Shown piece by piece: positions 17,553 through 27,400 of a stretch of 64,000 nucleotides of DNA. Position 1 is the first letter of the stretch; the number at the start of each line of letters is the position of its first letter. The notes under the pieces were generated by a model. That model was not told where the DNA came from. It made no database searches and worked only from the letters and a program-made list of their open reading frames with translations. The position numbers were made by a program, and so were the translations under genes. Where the stretch lies: the NCBI GenBank assembly GCA_036560705.1, contig DATBQR010000109.1, positions 1 to 64,000 of the forward strand, in the 5' to 3' direction. The stretch comes from RBG-16-66-20 sp036560705. Its GTDB lineage: Bacteria; Pseudomonadota; Gammaproteobacteria; Burkholderiales; SG8-39.

Positions 17553-18958
17553 AGAATTTCCCGCTCCTGGCCTGCGTGCTTCTGGCCTCCTGCGCGGCGG
17601 TGGGCCCGGACTACGAGCGCCCGAAACTCGAACTCCCTTCATCCTACGGCGAGGCAGCAGGGAGCGAAGCCGCAGCCGCCGTCCGTCCCGATTGGTGGAC
17701 CCTCTACAACGACCCGCAGCTCGACCGGCTGGTCGCCTCCGCGTTCGAGCGCAACGCCGACCTGCGCATGGCGGCGGCGCGCATCGAGGAGACCGACGCC
17801 AACCTGCGCGAGGCGGGCGCCGCGCTGTTTCCCGAGGTCGACCTGAATTTCACGCCCAACCGCTCGCGCATCAGCCCGAACACGGCGACGCCGATCCCGC
17901 CCGGGGTGCCGCTGTCGCGCAACGACTACCGGATGACGCTGTCGACCACCTTCGAGATCGACTTCTGGGGCAAGCTGCGCCGGGGCCAGGAAGCGGCGCG
18001 CGCACTCGCGCTCGGGTCGCGCTACGGCAGGGACGTGGTGGCGCTTTCGCTCGCCGGGCTGGTGGCGCAGGGCTACTTCGCGCTGCGCTCGCTGGATGCG
18101 CAGGTCGCGGTCACCCGCAGCAGCCTCGCCACGCGCGAGGAAACGCTGGACATGGTGCGCCGGCGCCTGGCCGGCGGCATCGCCTCGGAACTTGATCTGG
18201 CCCAGGCCGAGGGAGCCCGCGCCGACGCCGCGGCGCAGCTGAAGGATCTCGCGCGGCAGCGCGCGCTGATCGAGCACCAGCTTGCGACGCTCGCGGGACG
18301 GCTCGACCTGGCCGTGCCGGCCGGTGAACTGCTCGCGCTGCCGGTGCCGCCGGTGCCGCCGGCGGGCCTGCCTTCGACGCTCCTCGATCGCCGCCCGGAC
18401 GTGCGCCAGTCGGAAGAACAGCTGGTGGCCGCCAACGCGCAGATCGGCATTGCGCGCGCGCAGCAGCTGCCGACGGTCTCGCTCACCGGCTACCTCGGCT
18501 CGGAGAGCGGAACGCTGTCGAAATTCCTCGGCGGCGGCTCCGGAATTTTCCTGCTCGGCCTCGGCCTGGCGCAGCCGATCTTCGACGCCGGCCGCTACCA
18601 GGCGCGCACCGATGCCGCGGCCGCGCGCCAGCACCAGGCAGCCGCGTCCTACCAGAAATCGGTCGAGACGGCGTTCCGCGAGGTCGCCGACGCGCTCACC
18701 AACCTGCGCCAGAGCACCGCCTCGGAGGAGGACTACACCGCGCGCGCGCAGGCGGCGCGCCGCGCGCTGGCCGCGGCGCGCACGCGCTACGAATCGGGCT
18801 ATTCCGCCTACCTGGAGGTGCTGGACGCGCAGCGCACCGCGAACGACGCGGAGCTGGCCTACCTGCGCAACCGCCAGGCGCGCCTCGCGGCATCGGTCGA
18901 TCTCATGAAATCGCTCGGCGGCGGCTGGAAGGACGCGAAGCTCGTCGATACGCCCTAG
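17549..18958 (+). CDS. RND outer-membrane channel lipoprotein (NodT/OprM family)
   Basis: A 469-residue TolC-like outer-membrane factor. Lipobox LLASC (Cys15), GPDYERP just after it is diagnostic of the NodT family, and the two OEP repeats cover about 55-250 and 270-460. It forms the outer-membrane exit duct of the tripartite pump. The start overlaps the permease stop by four bases. Confidence 0.93.
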   Translation: MKNFPLLACVLLASCAAVGPDYERPKLELPSSYGEAAGSEAAAAVRPDWWTLYNDPQLDRLVASAFERNADLRMAAARIEETDANLREAGAALFPEVDLNFTPNRSRISPNTATPIPPGVPLSRNDYRMTLSTTFEIDFWGKLRRGQEAARALALGSRYGRDVVALSLAGLVAQGYFALRSLDAQVAVTRSSLATREETLDMVRRRLAGGIASELDLAQAEGARADAAAQLKDLARQRALIEHQLATLAGRLDLAVPAGELLALPVPPVPPAGLPSTLLDRRPDVRQSEEQLVAANAQIGIARAQQLPTVSLTGYLGSESGTLSKFLGGGSGIFLLGLGLAQPIFDAGRYQARTDAAAARQHQAAASYQKSVETAFREVADALTNLRQSTASEEDYTARAQAARRALAAARTRYESGYSAYLEVLDAQRTANDAELAYLRNRQARLAASVDLMKSLGGGWKDAKLVDTP

Positions 18959-18989
18959 CCGGTCGTTTGGCTACACTGGCGGCCAAGCG

Positions 18990-19649
18990 ATGATAAAAAG
19001 AAAAAAAGCCTCCCGCGCAATGCTCGGGCTCAGCCGGGCCGAGTTCGCGACGCTGCGCCGCCTGCGCACGCCGGAGAAGATCCAGGAATTCCTCTACCGC
19101 CTCAAGCAGAACTTCGAGCGCGAGGGCGAAACCTGCAATTCGGTGCGCACGGTGCTGAAGGAGCGGCGCGCGCACTGCATCGAGGGCGCGATCACCGCCG
19201 CCTGCGCGCTGTGGATCCACGGCGAGCCGCCGCTCTTGCTCGATTTCCAGGCGGTGCACGATTTCGACCACGTGGTGGCGGTGTTCCGCCGCAACGGCCG
19301 CTGGGGCGCCATCTCCAAGACCAACGGCATCGGTCTCCGCTGGCGCGACCCGGTGTACCGGAGCCTGCGCGAACTGGCGATGTCCTACCTGCACGAGTAC
19401 TACAACAAGCGCGACCGCAAGACGCTGCGCACCTATTCGCGCCCCTACGACCTGCGGCGCATGAAACCGGGAATCTGGGTGACCGCCGGGGACGGCGCCT
19501 GGGACCTGGTGGACGCGCTGGAAGCCACCCGCCACTACGAGCTGATGACGCGCGCGCAGGCGCGCAGCCTCGTCCGCCGCGATCCCTTCGAACGCGAGGT
19601 GGGCAACCTCCTGCAATACCGCCGGCCGGGGAAAAAGAAAAAGCGGTAG
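18990..19649 (+). CDS. hypothetical protein, transglutaminase/cysteine-protease-like
   Basis: A 219-residue cytoplasmic-looking protein without signal peptide. RRAHCIEGAITAAC (Cys63), DFDHVVAVF (His94) and ISKTN (Asn112) are spaced like the Cys-His-Asp/Asn triad of transglutaminase-like peptidases, although the third residue is atypical. Both ends are Lys/Arg-rich (IKRKKASR and GKKKKR). Family assignment is inferred from this pattern only. A TACACT box at 18972-18977 may be its -10. The TonB-like gene follows after 23 bases. Confidence 0.5.
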   Translation: MIKRKKASRAMLGLSRAEFATLRRLRTPEKIQEFLYRLKQNFEREGETCNSVRTVLKERRAHCIEGAITAACALWIHGEPPLLLDFQAVHDFDHVVAVFRRNGRWGAISKTNGIGLRWRDPVYRSLRELAMSYLHEYYNKRDRKTLRTYSRPYDLRRMKPGIWVTAGDGAWDLVDALEATRHYELMTRAQARSLVRRDPFEREVGNLLQYRRPGKKKKR

Positions 19650-19672
19650 GCGTTGGCGGGACAATAGCGGCC

Positions 19673-20530
19673 ATGCGCGGCCGGCTCCATACCTTTCATG
19701 ATCGTCAGGATGGCATCACGATTCCCACCATCCGGGTGGCGTTCGCGCTGTCGCTCATCCTGCACGCGCTGGCGCTGTGGAGCTGGCCGCCGCAAATAAT
19801 GCGGCTGCCGTTCGATGATGTCAGGGAAGGCAAGCCCAGCGGTTCGCTCGCGGTGCGGCTGGCGCCGGCGCCCAGCGCTGCCGCGCCCGCGCCGCCCCCG
19901 GCGCCAGCGCTCCAGGCAGCCGCCGCGCCAGCCCGCGCGGCTGTTCCGGCGAGGGCGGCGCCACGCACACCGCGGCCGCGCGTCCTCGCGCTCGAGCGCC
20001 CGTCGCCTTCGGCCGCAGCTCCGCCGTCGCCCGCCCGGGCCGCACCGCCGCAGGAAGACCTCGCGTCCTACGTCGAGGCGCATCGCCGCGCCCGCGAGCC
20101 GGAACCGGCCCCGCCGCAGCCGCAGCCGCCGGCCGAGAGCGAGGAGGAACGCCACAACCGCGCCGTCGCCGCCAGCCTCGGCCTGAACCGCACGCCCAGC
20201 TTCGGCACCAACCGCAACCGCGGCGGGGGCGTCTTCCAGATCGCGCGGATCGGCTACAACGACGCCGAGTTCTTCTTCTTCGGCTGGAACAAGGACATCA
20301 AGCGCAACTCGGAGCAGATGATCGAGGTCAGCCGCGGCGACAACCCCACCACGGAGATCGCGGTGGTGCGCAGGATGATCGCCATCATCCGCGAGCAGGT
20401 GAGCGGCGACTTCACGTGGGAGTCGCAGCGCCTCGGCCGCGACGTGACGCTCTCCGCCCGCGCCGACGACAACGCCGGGCTGGAGGACTTCATGATGCAG
20501 GAGTTCTTTCCGACCAAGCCGCGCAGGTGA
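19673..20530 (+). CDS. TonB-like single-pass protein with Pro/Ala-rich linker
   Basis: A 285-residue protein with one N-terminal membrane helix (about 20-40, VAFALSLILHALALWSW, typical of TonB-like proteins), a long Ala/Pro-rich spacer (about 65-160) and a C-terminal soluble domain (about 185-285, FQIARIGYNDAEFFFFGWNKD...). The C-domain is not a clear TonB fold to my eye. No ExbB/ExbD genes are near. The ATG at 19673 has GACAAT seven bases upstream and no Shine-Dalgarno, suggesting a leaderless start. Confidence 0.6.
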   Translation: MRGRLHTFHDRQDGITIPTIRVAFALSLILHALALWSWPPQIMRLPFDDVREGKPSGSLAVRLAPAPSAAAPAPPPAPALQAAAAPARAAVPARAAPRTPRPRVLALERPSPSAAAPPSPARAAPPQEDLASYVEAHRRAREPEPAPPQPQPPAESEEERHNRAVAASLGLNRTPSFGTNRNRGGGVFQIARIGYNDAEFFFFGWNKDIKRNSEQMIEVSRGDNPTTEIAVVRRMIAIIREQVSGDFTWESQRLGRDVTLSARADDNAGLEDFMMQEFFPTKPRR

Positions 20531-20554
20531 GCGCGGGCCCGGCTGCTTGCCCGC

Positions 20555-21538
20555 TTACTTACCTTCTTCCACCTTGCCGATCTTTTCCAGCGCGGCCGCC
20601 AGGCGCCTGGCGTCGTTGTCCCAGTACTTCTGGAATTCCGGCGCGTCGAGGTAGGACACCGGCGTCTCCACCTTGGCCATGGCCGACCTGAACTCGGCCG
20701 AACTGGCGGCTTCGCGCACCGCCTCGCGCAGCCGGGCGACGATCGCCGGCGGCGTCTGCGCCGGGACGAAGACGCCCGACCAGATGTAGAACTCGGCGTC
20801 GTAGCCCAGTTCCCTGAAGGTCGGGATGTCCGGCAGCAGTTCCAGGCGCTTTGCGCCCCAGCTGGCGAGCGCGCGCATCTTGCCGCCCTTGATCTGGCCG
20901 ATCGCCGCGGCCGGCCCGGAGGCGAGCGCCTCCACCTGGCCGCCGAGCAGCGCGGTGACCGCCGGCGCGCCGCCCTGGTAGGGCACATGGAACAGCTTGA
21001 TGCCCGCCGCGTTGGCGAAAATCTCCATCGCCACGTGCAGCGTGCCGTACACCCCCGACGAGGAGTAATTGATCTTGCCGGGATTCGCTTTCGCGGCATC
21101 GACGAAATCCTTCAGCGTCCTGTAGGGACCGTCGGCGCGCACCACCAGCACCGTCGGGTCGGCGGTCACCAGCGCGATCGGCGCGAACTCCTTCATCTCG
21201 TAGGCGGGCTGCCGGCCGTTGATGCGGTCCGACACCGGGAAAATCGAGATCGAGGACAGCGCCATCAGGATGGTATAGCCGTCGGGCGCGGCCTTCGCCA
21301 CCGAGGCCGTGCCGGTGGCGCCGCCGGCGCCAGGGCGATTCACCACGATGACCGGTTGCCTGAGGTTTTTTTCCATCGCCACGGCCAGCGGGCGGCCGAC
21401 GATGTCGGCCACGCCGCCGGGCGGAAAGGCGACGATCATGTTGAGGGGTTTTGTCGGCCAGGCATCCTGCGCCTGGGCTGGCGGCGCCGCAGTGAAAACC
21501 ATGGCGAGCAATACGGCTGGAATGACCTTACGAATCAC
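20555..21538 (-). CDS. Bug/TctC-family tripartite tricarboxylate transporter substrate-binding protein
   Basis: A 327-residue periplasmic binding protein. Signal peptide at 1-23 (ending APPAQAQ), then WPTKPLNMIVAFPPGGVADIVGRPLA, the family N-terminal signature, with APDGYTILMA and GTLHVAMEIF later. Bug proteins bind carboxylates or amides for a TctAB permease, but no tctAB lies in the window, so it is an orphan. The GTG start at 21538 has GGAGGAG upstream; longer in-frame extensions lack one. It diverges from msrB with 99 bases between. Confidence 0.92.
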   Translation of the reverse strand: MIRKVIPAVLLAMVFTAAPPAQAQDAWPTKPLNMIVAFPPGGVADIVGRPLAVAMEKNLRQPVIVVNRPGAGGATGTASVAKAAPDGYTILMALSSISIFPVSDRINGRQPAYEMKEFAPIALVTADPTVLVVRADGPYRTLKDFVDAAKANPGKINYSSSGVYGTLHVAMEIFANAAGIKLFHVPYQGGAPAVTALLGGQVEALASGPAAAIGQIKGGKMRALASWGAKRLELLPDIPTFRELGYDAEFYIWSGVFVPAQTPPAIVARLREAVREAASSAEFRSAMAKVETPVSYLDAPEFQKYWDNDARRLAAALEKIGKVEEGK

Positions 21539-21637
21539 AGTGTTCTCCTCCGGTTGGCCAGATGATAGATTAGCCGCTGTCAGGTCGCACGCGGTTCCGC
21601 GACCAAGGCACCAGGCACACCATTTGAGGAGACAGGC

Positions 21638-22198
21638 ATGCAACGGCGCGCTTTATTGGGATTTCTCGTCTTGGGGCCCATGGCGATGCATGTCGCCCGC
21701 GTTCATGCCGCTCCGCCGAACACCATGAAAGGGATACAGGAAATGCAAGACCACTGGAAAAACCTGCTTGCCCCGGGCACCGAGGTTCCCAGCCCGGCCG
21801 AGGAACTGAAGCTCTCCAAGGAAGAATGGAAGAAGCGCCTGCAGGGCCTGACCTACAGCGTGCTGCGCGAAGAGGACACCGAGCGCGCCGGCACCAGTCC
21901 GCTCGACCACGAGAAGCGCGCGGGCGTGTTCGTCTGCGCCGGCTGCGGGCTGCCGCTGTTCACCTCCGAAATGAAGTTCAACAGCGGCACCGGCTGGCCG
22001 TCGTTCTTCACCACCATCCCCGGCGCCTTCCAGATGAAGACGGACCACAAGATCATCTACGCGCGCACCGAGTACCATTGCGCGCGCTGCGGCGGCCACC
22101 ACGGCCACCTGTTCGACGATGGACCGCAGCCGACCGGCAAGCGCTACTGCAACAACGGCGCGGCGCTGAAGTTCATCCCGAAGGAAGGCAAGGCATAG
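21638..22198 (+). CDS. msrB: exported methionine-R-sulfoxide reductase B
   Basis: A 186-residue MsrB with an N-terminal signal (QRRALLGFLVLGP..., Tat- or Sec-like). Zinc ligands are Cys100/Cys103 and Cys148/Cys151; the catalytic Cys171 is in RYCNNGAALKF. It reduces methionine-R-sulfoxide in proteins, here presumably in the periplasm, where oxidant damage is repaired; the electron donor is not obvious since no MsrPQ or thioredoxin gene is adjacent. Most MsrB enzymes are cytoplasmic, so the signal peptide is notable. Confidence 0.92.
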   Translation: MQRRALLGFLVLGPMAMHVARVHAAPPNTMKGIQEMQDHWKNLLAPGTEVPSPAEELKLSKEEWKKRLQGLTYSVLREEDTERAGTSPLDHEKRAGVFVCAGCGLPLFTSEMKFNSGTGWPSFFTTIPGAFQMKTDHKIIYARTEYHCARCGGHHGHLFDDGPQPTGKRYCNNGAALKFIPKEGKA

Positions 22199-22214
22199 AG
22201 AAGGAAAGGGGCCC

Positions 22215-23021
22215 CTACTCCTTCAACCTCAATTCCTCCGCGAGGGGTTTCGCCGGGAAATGGAAGCGCACCGGGCCATCCGGCAGCGCCTTGAGGAACT
22301 GCTTGAGATAGGGATCCGCCGAAGCAAGCAGCTGGTCGGGCGTGCCCTCGCCCATCAGCCTGCCTTCGGCGATCACGTAGATGTAATCCACCAGCTTGAG
22401 CGACTCGGAGACGTCGTAGGTGACGACGACCGAGGTCAGGCCGAGCGCGTCGTTGAGTTTCCGGATCAGCGTGGCGACCACGTTCAGCGAGATCGGATCG
22501 AGGCCGGCGAACGGTTCGTCGTACATCGCCAGCATCGGGTCGGTGGCGATCGCCCGCGCCAGCGCCACCCGGCGCGTCATGCCGCCCGACAGGTCCCCCG
22601 GCATCATGTCGCGCGCGCCGCGCAGGCCGACCGCGTCCAGCTTCATGAGCACCAGGGAACGCACCAGTTCCTCGGGCAGCTCGTAGTGCTCGCGGATCGG
22701 GAAGGCGATGTTCTCGTACACCGACAGGTCGGTGAACAGGCCGCTGGTCTGGAACATCATGCCCATGCGGCGGCGCATCTCGTACAGGTCGTGGGTGCCG
22801 AGCTTGTGCACTACCTGACCGTTGACGCGGACCCAGCCGCGCTCCGGCGCGAGCTGGCCGCCGATGAGTTTCAGCAGCGTCGACTTGCCGCTGCCGCTGC
22901 CGCCGAGGATCGCCACCACTTTGCCGCGCGGGATTTTCAGCGACAGCCCGCGGAAAATCGGCAGGTCGCCGTAGGCGAAATGCAGTTCGGAAACTTCGAC
23001 CAGATCGTCCGCTTCAGCCAC
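22215..23021 (-). CDS. ABC transporter ATPase, MlaF-like, with Tyr in place of the H-loop His
   Basis: A 268-residue ATPase of the MlaF/Ttg2A lipid-transport class. Walker A GGSGSGKST at 40-48, signature LSGGM at 144-148, Walker B MLAMYDEP at 163-170. The switch His expected in the VxHD motif is Tyr202 (VVVTYDV; codon at 22416-22418), one base from His. The GTG start at 23021 overlaps the end of the outer-membrane channel gene by 8 bases, tying it to the second RND operon. No MlaE, MlaD or other permease gene is present. Confidence 0.88.
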   Translation of the reverse strand: MAEADDLVEVSELHFAYGDLPIFRGLSLKIPRGKVVAILGGSGSGKSTLLKLIGGQLAPERGWVRVNGQVVHKLGTHDLYEMRRRMGMMFQTSGLFTDLSVYENIAFPIREHYELPEELVRSLVLMKLDAVGLRGARDMMPGDLSGGMTRRVALARAIATDPMLAMYDEPFAGLDPISLNVVATLIRKLNDALGLTSVVVTYDVSESLKLVDYIYVIAEGRLMGEGTPDQLLASADPYLKQFLKALPDGPVRFHFPAKPLAEELRLKE

Positions 23022-24414
23022 CCAGGGCCTTGTAAAGATCCGCCACCGCCGCTCTCTGGGCGCGCAGTGCTTCGTAGCGCGCAATTTCGGCGGCCAGCAG
23101 GTTGCGCTCGGCGTCGATCACGTCGAGCTGGCTCGCCAGGCCGTTATCGTAGCGCAGGCGCGCCAGCCTGAGCGTGGCGGCGAGCGCCGCCGCGCGCGCG
23201 CCTTCCGCCTCGTAGCTTTCGCGCGCCCGGGCCTGCGCCGCCAGCGCCACGCGCACCTCGCGGAAGGCGTTCTGGATCGCGCCCCGGTAGCCCGCCAGCG
23301 CCTGCCTCTCGCGCGCCTCGGCGGCGCCGACCTGCCCTTCCAGCCGCCCGCCGGCGAAGATCGGCACCGCCACCGCCGCTGCGAGCTGGAAAATGCCTGC
23401 CGGCCCGGTGAACAGACCCGACAGCGCCTGCGCCTCGCTGCCCAGATAGCCGGTGAGCTGGATGGACGGGAACATCTGCGTGCGCGCCACCGCGACGCGC
23501 GCATTCGCGGCGATCAGGCGCTGTTCCGCCTCCACCAGGTCCGGACGCCGCAGCAGCAGCTCGGAAGGCAGGCCGGAGGGCACCACTGCGGGAAGCTGCG
23601 TGGGATCGGTGCCCGCCACGGCGTCCTGCCCGCGCGGCACGCTGCCTTCCATGATTTCCTTCGGACTGCGGCCGAGCAGTACCGCCAGCGCCGCTTCCTG
23701 GATTTCGCGGTCGCGCTCGAGCGGCGGCAGCTGCGCGCGCGCCGCCGCCACCTCGGCCTCGAGCTGCCGGTAGTCGAACTCCGAGATCACGCCGCCGTCG
23801 AAGCGCTTCTGCTGCAGCTTGAGCCCCTCTTCGCGCAGGCCGAGCGTGCGGCGCGTCGCGGCGACCTGCGAATCGAGCGAGCGCAGCGCGAAATACGTCT
23901 TGGCGACGTCGCTGGCGAGGGTGATCCTCACCGTGTCTCGCGCCGCCTCTGTCGCCAGCATGTCGGCGCGAGCTGCATTCGAACCGGCGCGCAGCCGCCC
24001 CCACAGGTCGACTTCGTAGGAGACGTTCAGCGTCGCCTGGTAATTGTTGAGTTCGCGCGGAAACCCGGGCGGCAGCAGCCCGGAAGCGGCCGAAGACAGC
24101 GTGCGGCTGCGGCCAAGGTCCGCATCCACCGAGGGGTAGAAGGCCGCGTCCGCCTGCCTGAGCAGGGAGCGCGACTCGTCCACGCGCGCCGCGGCGGCCA
24201 GCAGGTCGGTGTTGCGCGCGAGCGCCTCCTCGACCAGTTTTTCCAGCGCCGGATCGGCGTAGATGCGCCACCAGTTGCCGTCCTTCACCGGGTTCGGCGC
24301 GCTTTCTTTCCAGGCGGCGGGCAAGTCCACGGCCGGACGCTCGTACTTGGGTTGCACGGCGCAACCGGAAACCAAAAGCAGAAGAAGCAGGCGCGTCATG
24401 GACTCATGCCTCAT
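23014..24414 (-). CDS. RND outer-membrane channel lipoprotein (NodT family), second operon
   Basis: A 466-residue TolC-like channel with lipobox LVSGC (Cys18) and QPKYERP next to it, then two OEP repeats. Third gene of the minus-strand RND operon. The ATG at 24414 overlaps the permease stop (ATGA); an internal ATG at 24399 would give a shorter signal peptide. Its 3' end overlaps the MlaF-like ATPase gene. Confidence 0.92.
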   Translation of the reverse strand: MRHESMTRLLLLLLVSGCAVQPKYERPAVDLPAAWKESAPNPVKDGNWWRIYADPALEKLVEEALARNTDLLAAAARVDESRSLLRQADAAFYPSVDADLGRSRTLSSAASGLLPPGFPRELNNYQATLNVSYEVDLWGRLRAGSNAARADMLATEAARDTVRITLASDVAKTYFALRSLDSQVAATRRTLGLREEGLKLQQKRFDGGVISEFDYRQLEAEVAAARAQLPPLERDREIQEAALAVLLGRSPKEIMEGSVPRGQDAVAGTDPTQLPAVVPSGLPSELLLRRPDLVEAEQRLIAANARVAVARTQMFPSIQLTGYLGSEAQALSGLFTGPAGIFQLAAAVAVPIFAGGRLEGQVGAAEARERQALAGYRGAIQNAFREVRVALAAQARARESYEAEGARAAALAATLRLARLRYDNGLASQLDVIDAERNLLAAEIARYEALRAQRAAVADLYKALGG

Positions 24415-27400
24415 GACTCGCTCCGCTTGTGCTGCTCGATCTCGCCGCGGATCTCGGCGGTGGAGCGCTTCTCGGTCAGGTGCCGGTCGCTGATCAGCTT
24501 GAAGAACATCGGCACGAAGAAAATGGCCAGGAAGGTGGCGGCGATCATGCCGCCCATCACGCCCGTGCCCACCGAGTGGCGCGCGCCGGCGCCGGCGCCG
24601 GTGGAGACGGCGAGCGGCAGCACGCCGAGGATGAAGGCGAGCGAGGTCATCAGGATCGGCCGGAAGCGCAGCCGCGCCGCCTCCAGCGCCGCGGCCGACG
24701 CCGACATGCCCTCGTGGTGCTTCATCACCGCGTATTCGACGATGAGGATGGCGTTCTTGGCGGCGAGGCCGAGCAGCGTCACCAGGCCGATCTGGAAATA
24801 GACGTCGTTGGTGAAGCCGCGCAGGTATACCGCCGCCAGCGCGCCGAAGGTGCCGAAGGGCAGCGCCAGCAGCACGGAGAGCGGCAGCGACCATTTCTCG
24901 TACTGCGCGGCGAGGATGAGGAACACCATCACCGCCGCCAGGCCGAGCGCGATCGCCGAGGTACCGCTCGATTTCTTCTCCTGGTAGGAGGCGCCGCCCC
25001 AGTCGTAGCTGAACTCGGGCGGCAGCACTTCCTTGGCCAGCCGCTCCACTTCCGCGATCGCCTGTCCCGAGGAAGTGCCCGGCGCGCCCTGGCCGAACAT
25101 CTTCACCGCCGGCAGGTTGTTGAAGCGGTCGAGCGTGTCGGGGCCGGAGGAGTACCTGATGTTCGCGAGCGAAGAAAGCGGGATCATCTGGTTTGTTTCG
25201 CTTCTTACAAAAATGTTTCCAATGTCCTCGGGACGCTTGCGGTACGCGGGTTCCGCGGACATCAGCACCTGCCAGGTGCGCCCGAAGCGGTTGAAGTCGT
25301 TGACGTAGAAGTTGCCGAGCGTCGCCGCCAGCGTGTCGAACACGTCGGTGATCGGCACCCCCAGCGCCTTCGCCTTCTCGCGGTCCACGTCCACGTAGAG
25401 CTGCGGCACGGTGGCGCGCCACAGCGTCTGCACGCCGCCCAGCTTCGGATCCGTGTTGGCGGCGCCGAGGAACCGCCCGAGCACCTCGGCCATGCGCTTC
25501 GAGCCGCCCTCGCCGCGGTTCTGCAGGTAAAACTCGAAGCCGCCCGCCGTGCCTAGGCCGAAGATCGGCGGCGGGTTGAAGGCGAGCACCAGCGCCTCCT
25601 TGATGCCGCCGGTCTTCATGAACAGCTCGCCGACCAGCTGGGAAGCGGTGACCTTGCGCTCGTCCCAGGGCTTCTGCGTGACGAAAATGGTGGCGGCGTT
25701 GTTGCGGAAGCCGCCGCCGAGGAAGTCGAAGCCGGTGAAGGCGACCACGTCCGCGTTAGCGGGATTCGACTTGATGATCTCGATCACCTCGCCCACCACC
25801 TTGTCGGTGCGCTGCAGCGTCGCGCCGTCGGGCAGGATCACCGCCGAGATGTAGAAGCCCTGGTCCTCTTCGGGCACCAGGCTGCCGGGCGTGATATGCC
25901 ACAGCCCGGCGGTAATCGCCACCATGCCGGCAAACAGGATCACGCCCACGCTGCCGCGCCGGATCATCCACGCCACGCCGTCCGAATACCGGCCGGTGAC
26001 CCGCGTGAACCAGCGGTTGAACGCGGTGAAGAACCGCCCCAGGTTCTGCGAGTGTTCCCGCTTGAGCATCGCCACGCAGAGCGACGGGGTCAGCGTGAGC
26101 GCCACCATGCCGGAAATCACCACTGCGATGGAAATGGTCACGGCGAACTGGCGGTAGAGCTCGCCGGTCAGGCCGCCGAGGAAGGCGATCGGCACGAATA
26201 CCGCGCACAGCGTCAGCACGATGGCGATGATCGGGCTGGTCACTTCCTGCATCGCCTTGATCGCGGCCTCGCGCGCGTGCAGGTGCTCCTCGCGCATGAT
26301 GCGCTCGACGTTCTCCAGCACCACGATGGCGTCGTCGACGACGATGCCGATCGCCAGCACCATGCCGAAGAGGGTCAGCGTGTTGATGGAATAGCCGAGC
26401 AGGAACAGGCCCGCGAAGGTGCCGATGAGCGACACCGGCACCGCGGCGATCGGGATCAGCGTGGCGCGCCAGTTCTGCAGGAACAGGAACACCACCAGCG
26501 TCACCAGCAGCATCGCCTCGGCGAGCGTGATCACCACCTCGCGGATCGACACCTCGACGAAGCGCGTGGTGTCGTACGGGATGGAATAGGTGAAGCCCGA
26601 GGGAAAGCGCTCGGACAGCCCGGCGACCGTCTTCTTCACGTTGCCGGCGACTTCCAGCGCGTTCGCGCCGGGCAGCAGGAAAATGCCGACCAGCGTGGCG
26701 GACTTGCCGTTGATGCGGCCGATGAAATCGTTGTCGCGCGAGGCGAGCTCGACGCGCGCCACGTCCCGCAGCCGCAGCGTCGAGCCGTCCGGATTGGCGC
26801 GGATGATGATGTTCTCGAACTCGCGCGGGTCGGCGAGGCGCCCCTTGGTGGTGACCGTGTAGACCAGTTCCTGCGGGCCGCCGATCGGGCTCTGGCCGAT
26901 CTTGCCGGCGGCGAACTGGGCGTTCTGGTCGTTGACCGCGCGCAGCAGGTCGGCGGTGGTGAGCTTCAACTGGGTCATGCGGTCGGGCTTGACCCAGATG
27001 CGCATGGCGTAGTCCTTGGCGCCGAAAATCTGCACGTTGGTGGTGCCCGGCACGCGCTTGAGTGCGTCCAGCACGTTCAACGTCACGTAGTTGCTGGTGA
27101 AAAGGTCGTCGCGCGTGCCGTCGGGCGAGTAGAACGCCAGCACCTGCAGGAAGGCCGAGGAACCCTTCTCCACCGTCACGCCCTGGCGGCGCACTTCCTG
27201 CGGCAGGCGCGGCTCGGCCTGCTTGACGCGGTTATTGACGTTCAGCGCGGCCTGGTCGACGTTGGCGCCGATGTCGAAGGTGACCTGGATCTCGACCACG
27301 CCCTGCGAGGTCGAGGTCGAGCTCATGTAGATCATCTTCTCGATGCCGGTGATCTGGTTCTCGAGCGGCGCCGCCACCGTCTGCTCCAGCACTTCGGCCG

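Noticed and set aside
15015..17642. Long open frame (875 codons) antisense to the first RND permease
   Set aside because: It is a codon-bias shadow of the permease: high GC3 leaves the opposite frame open; the product is Arg/His/Gln-rich with no recognisable domain.
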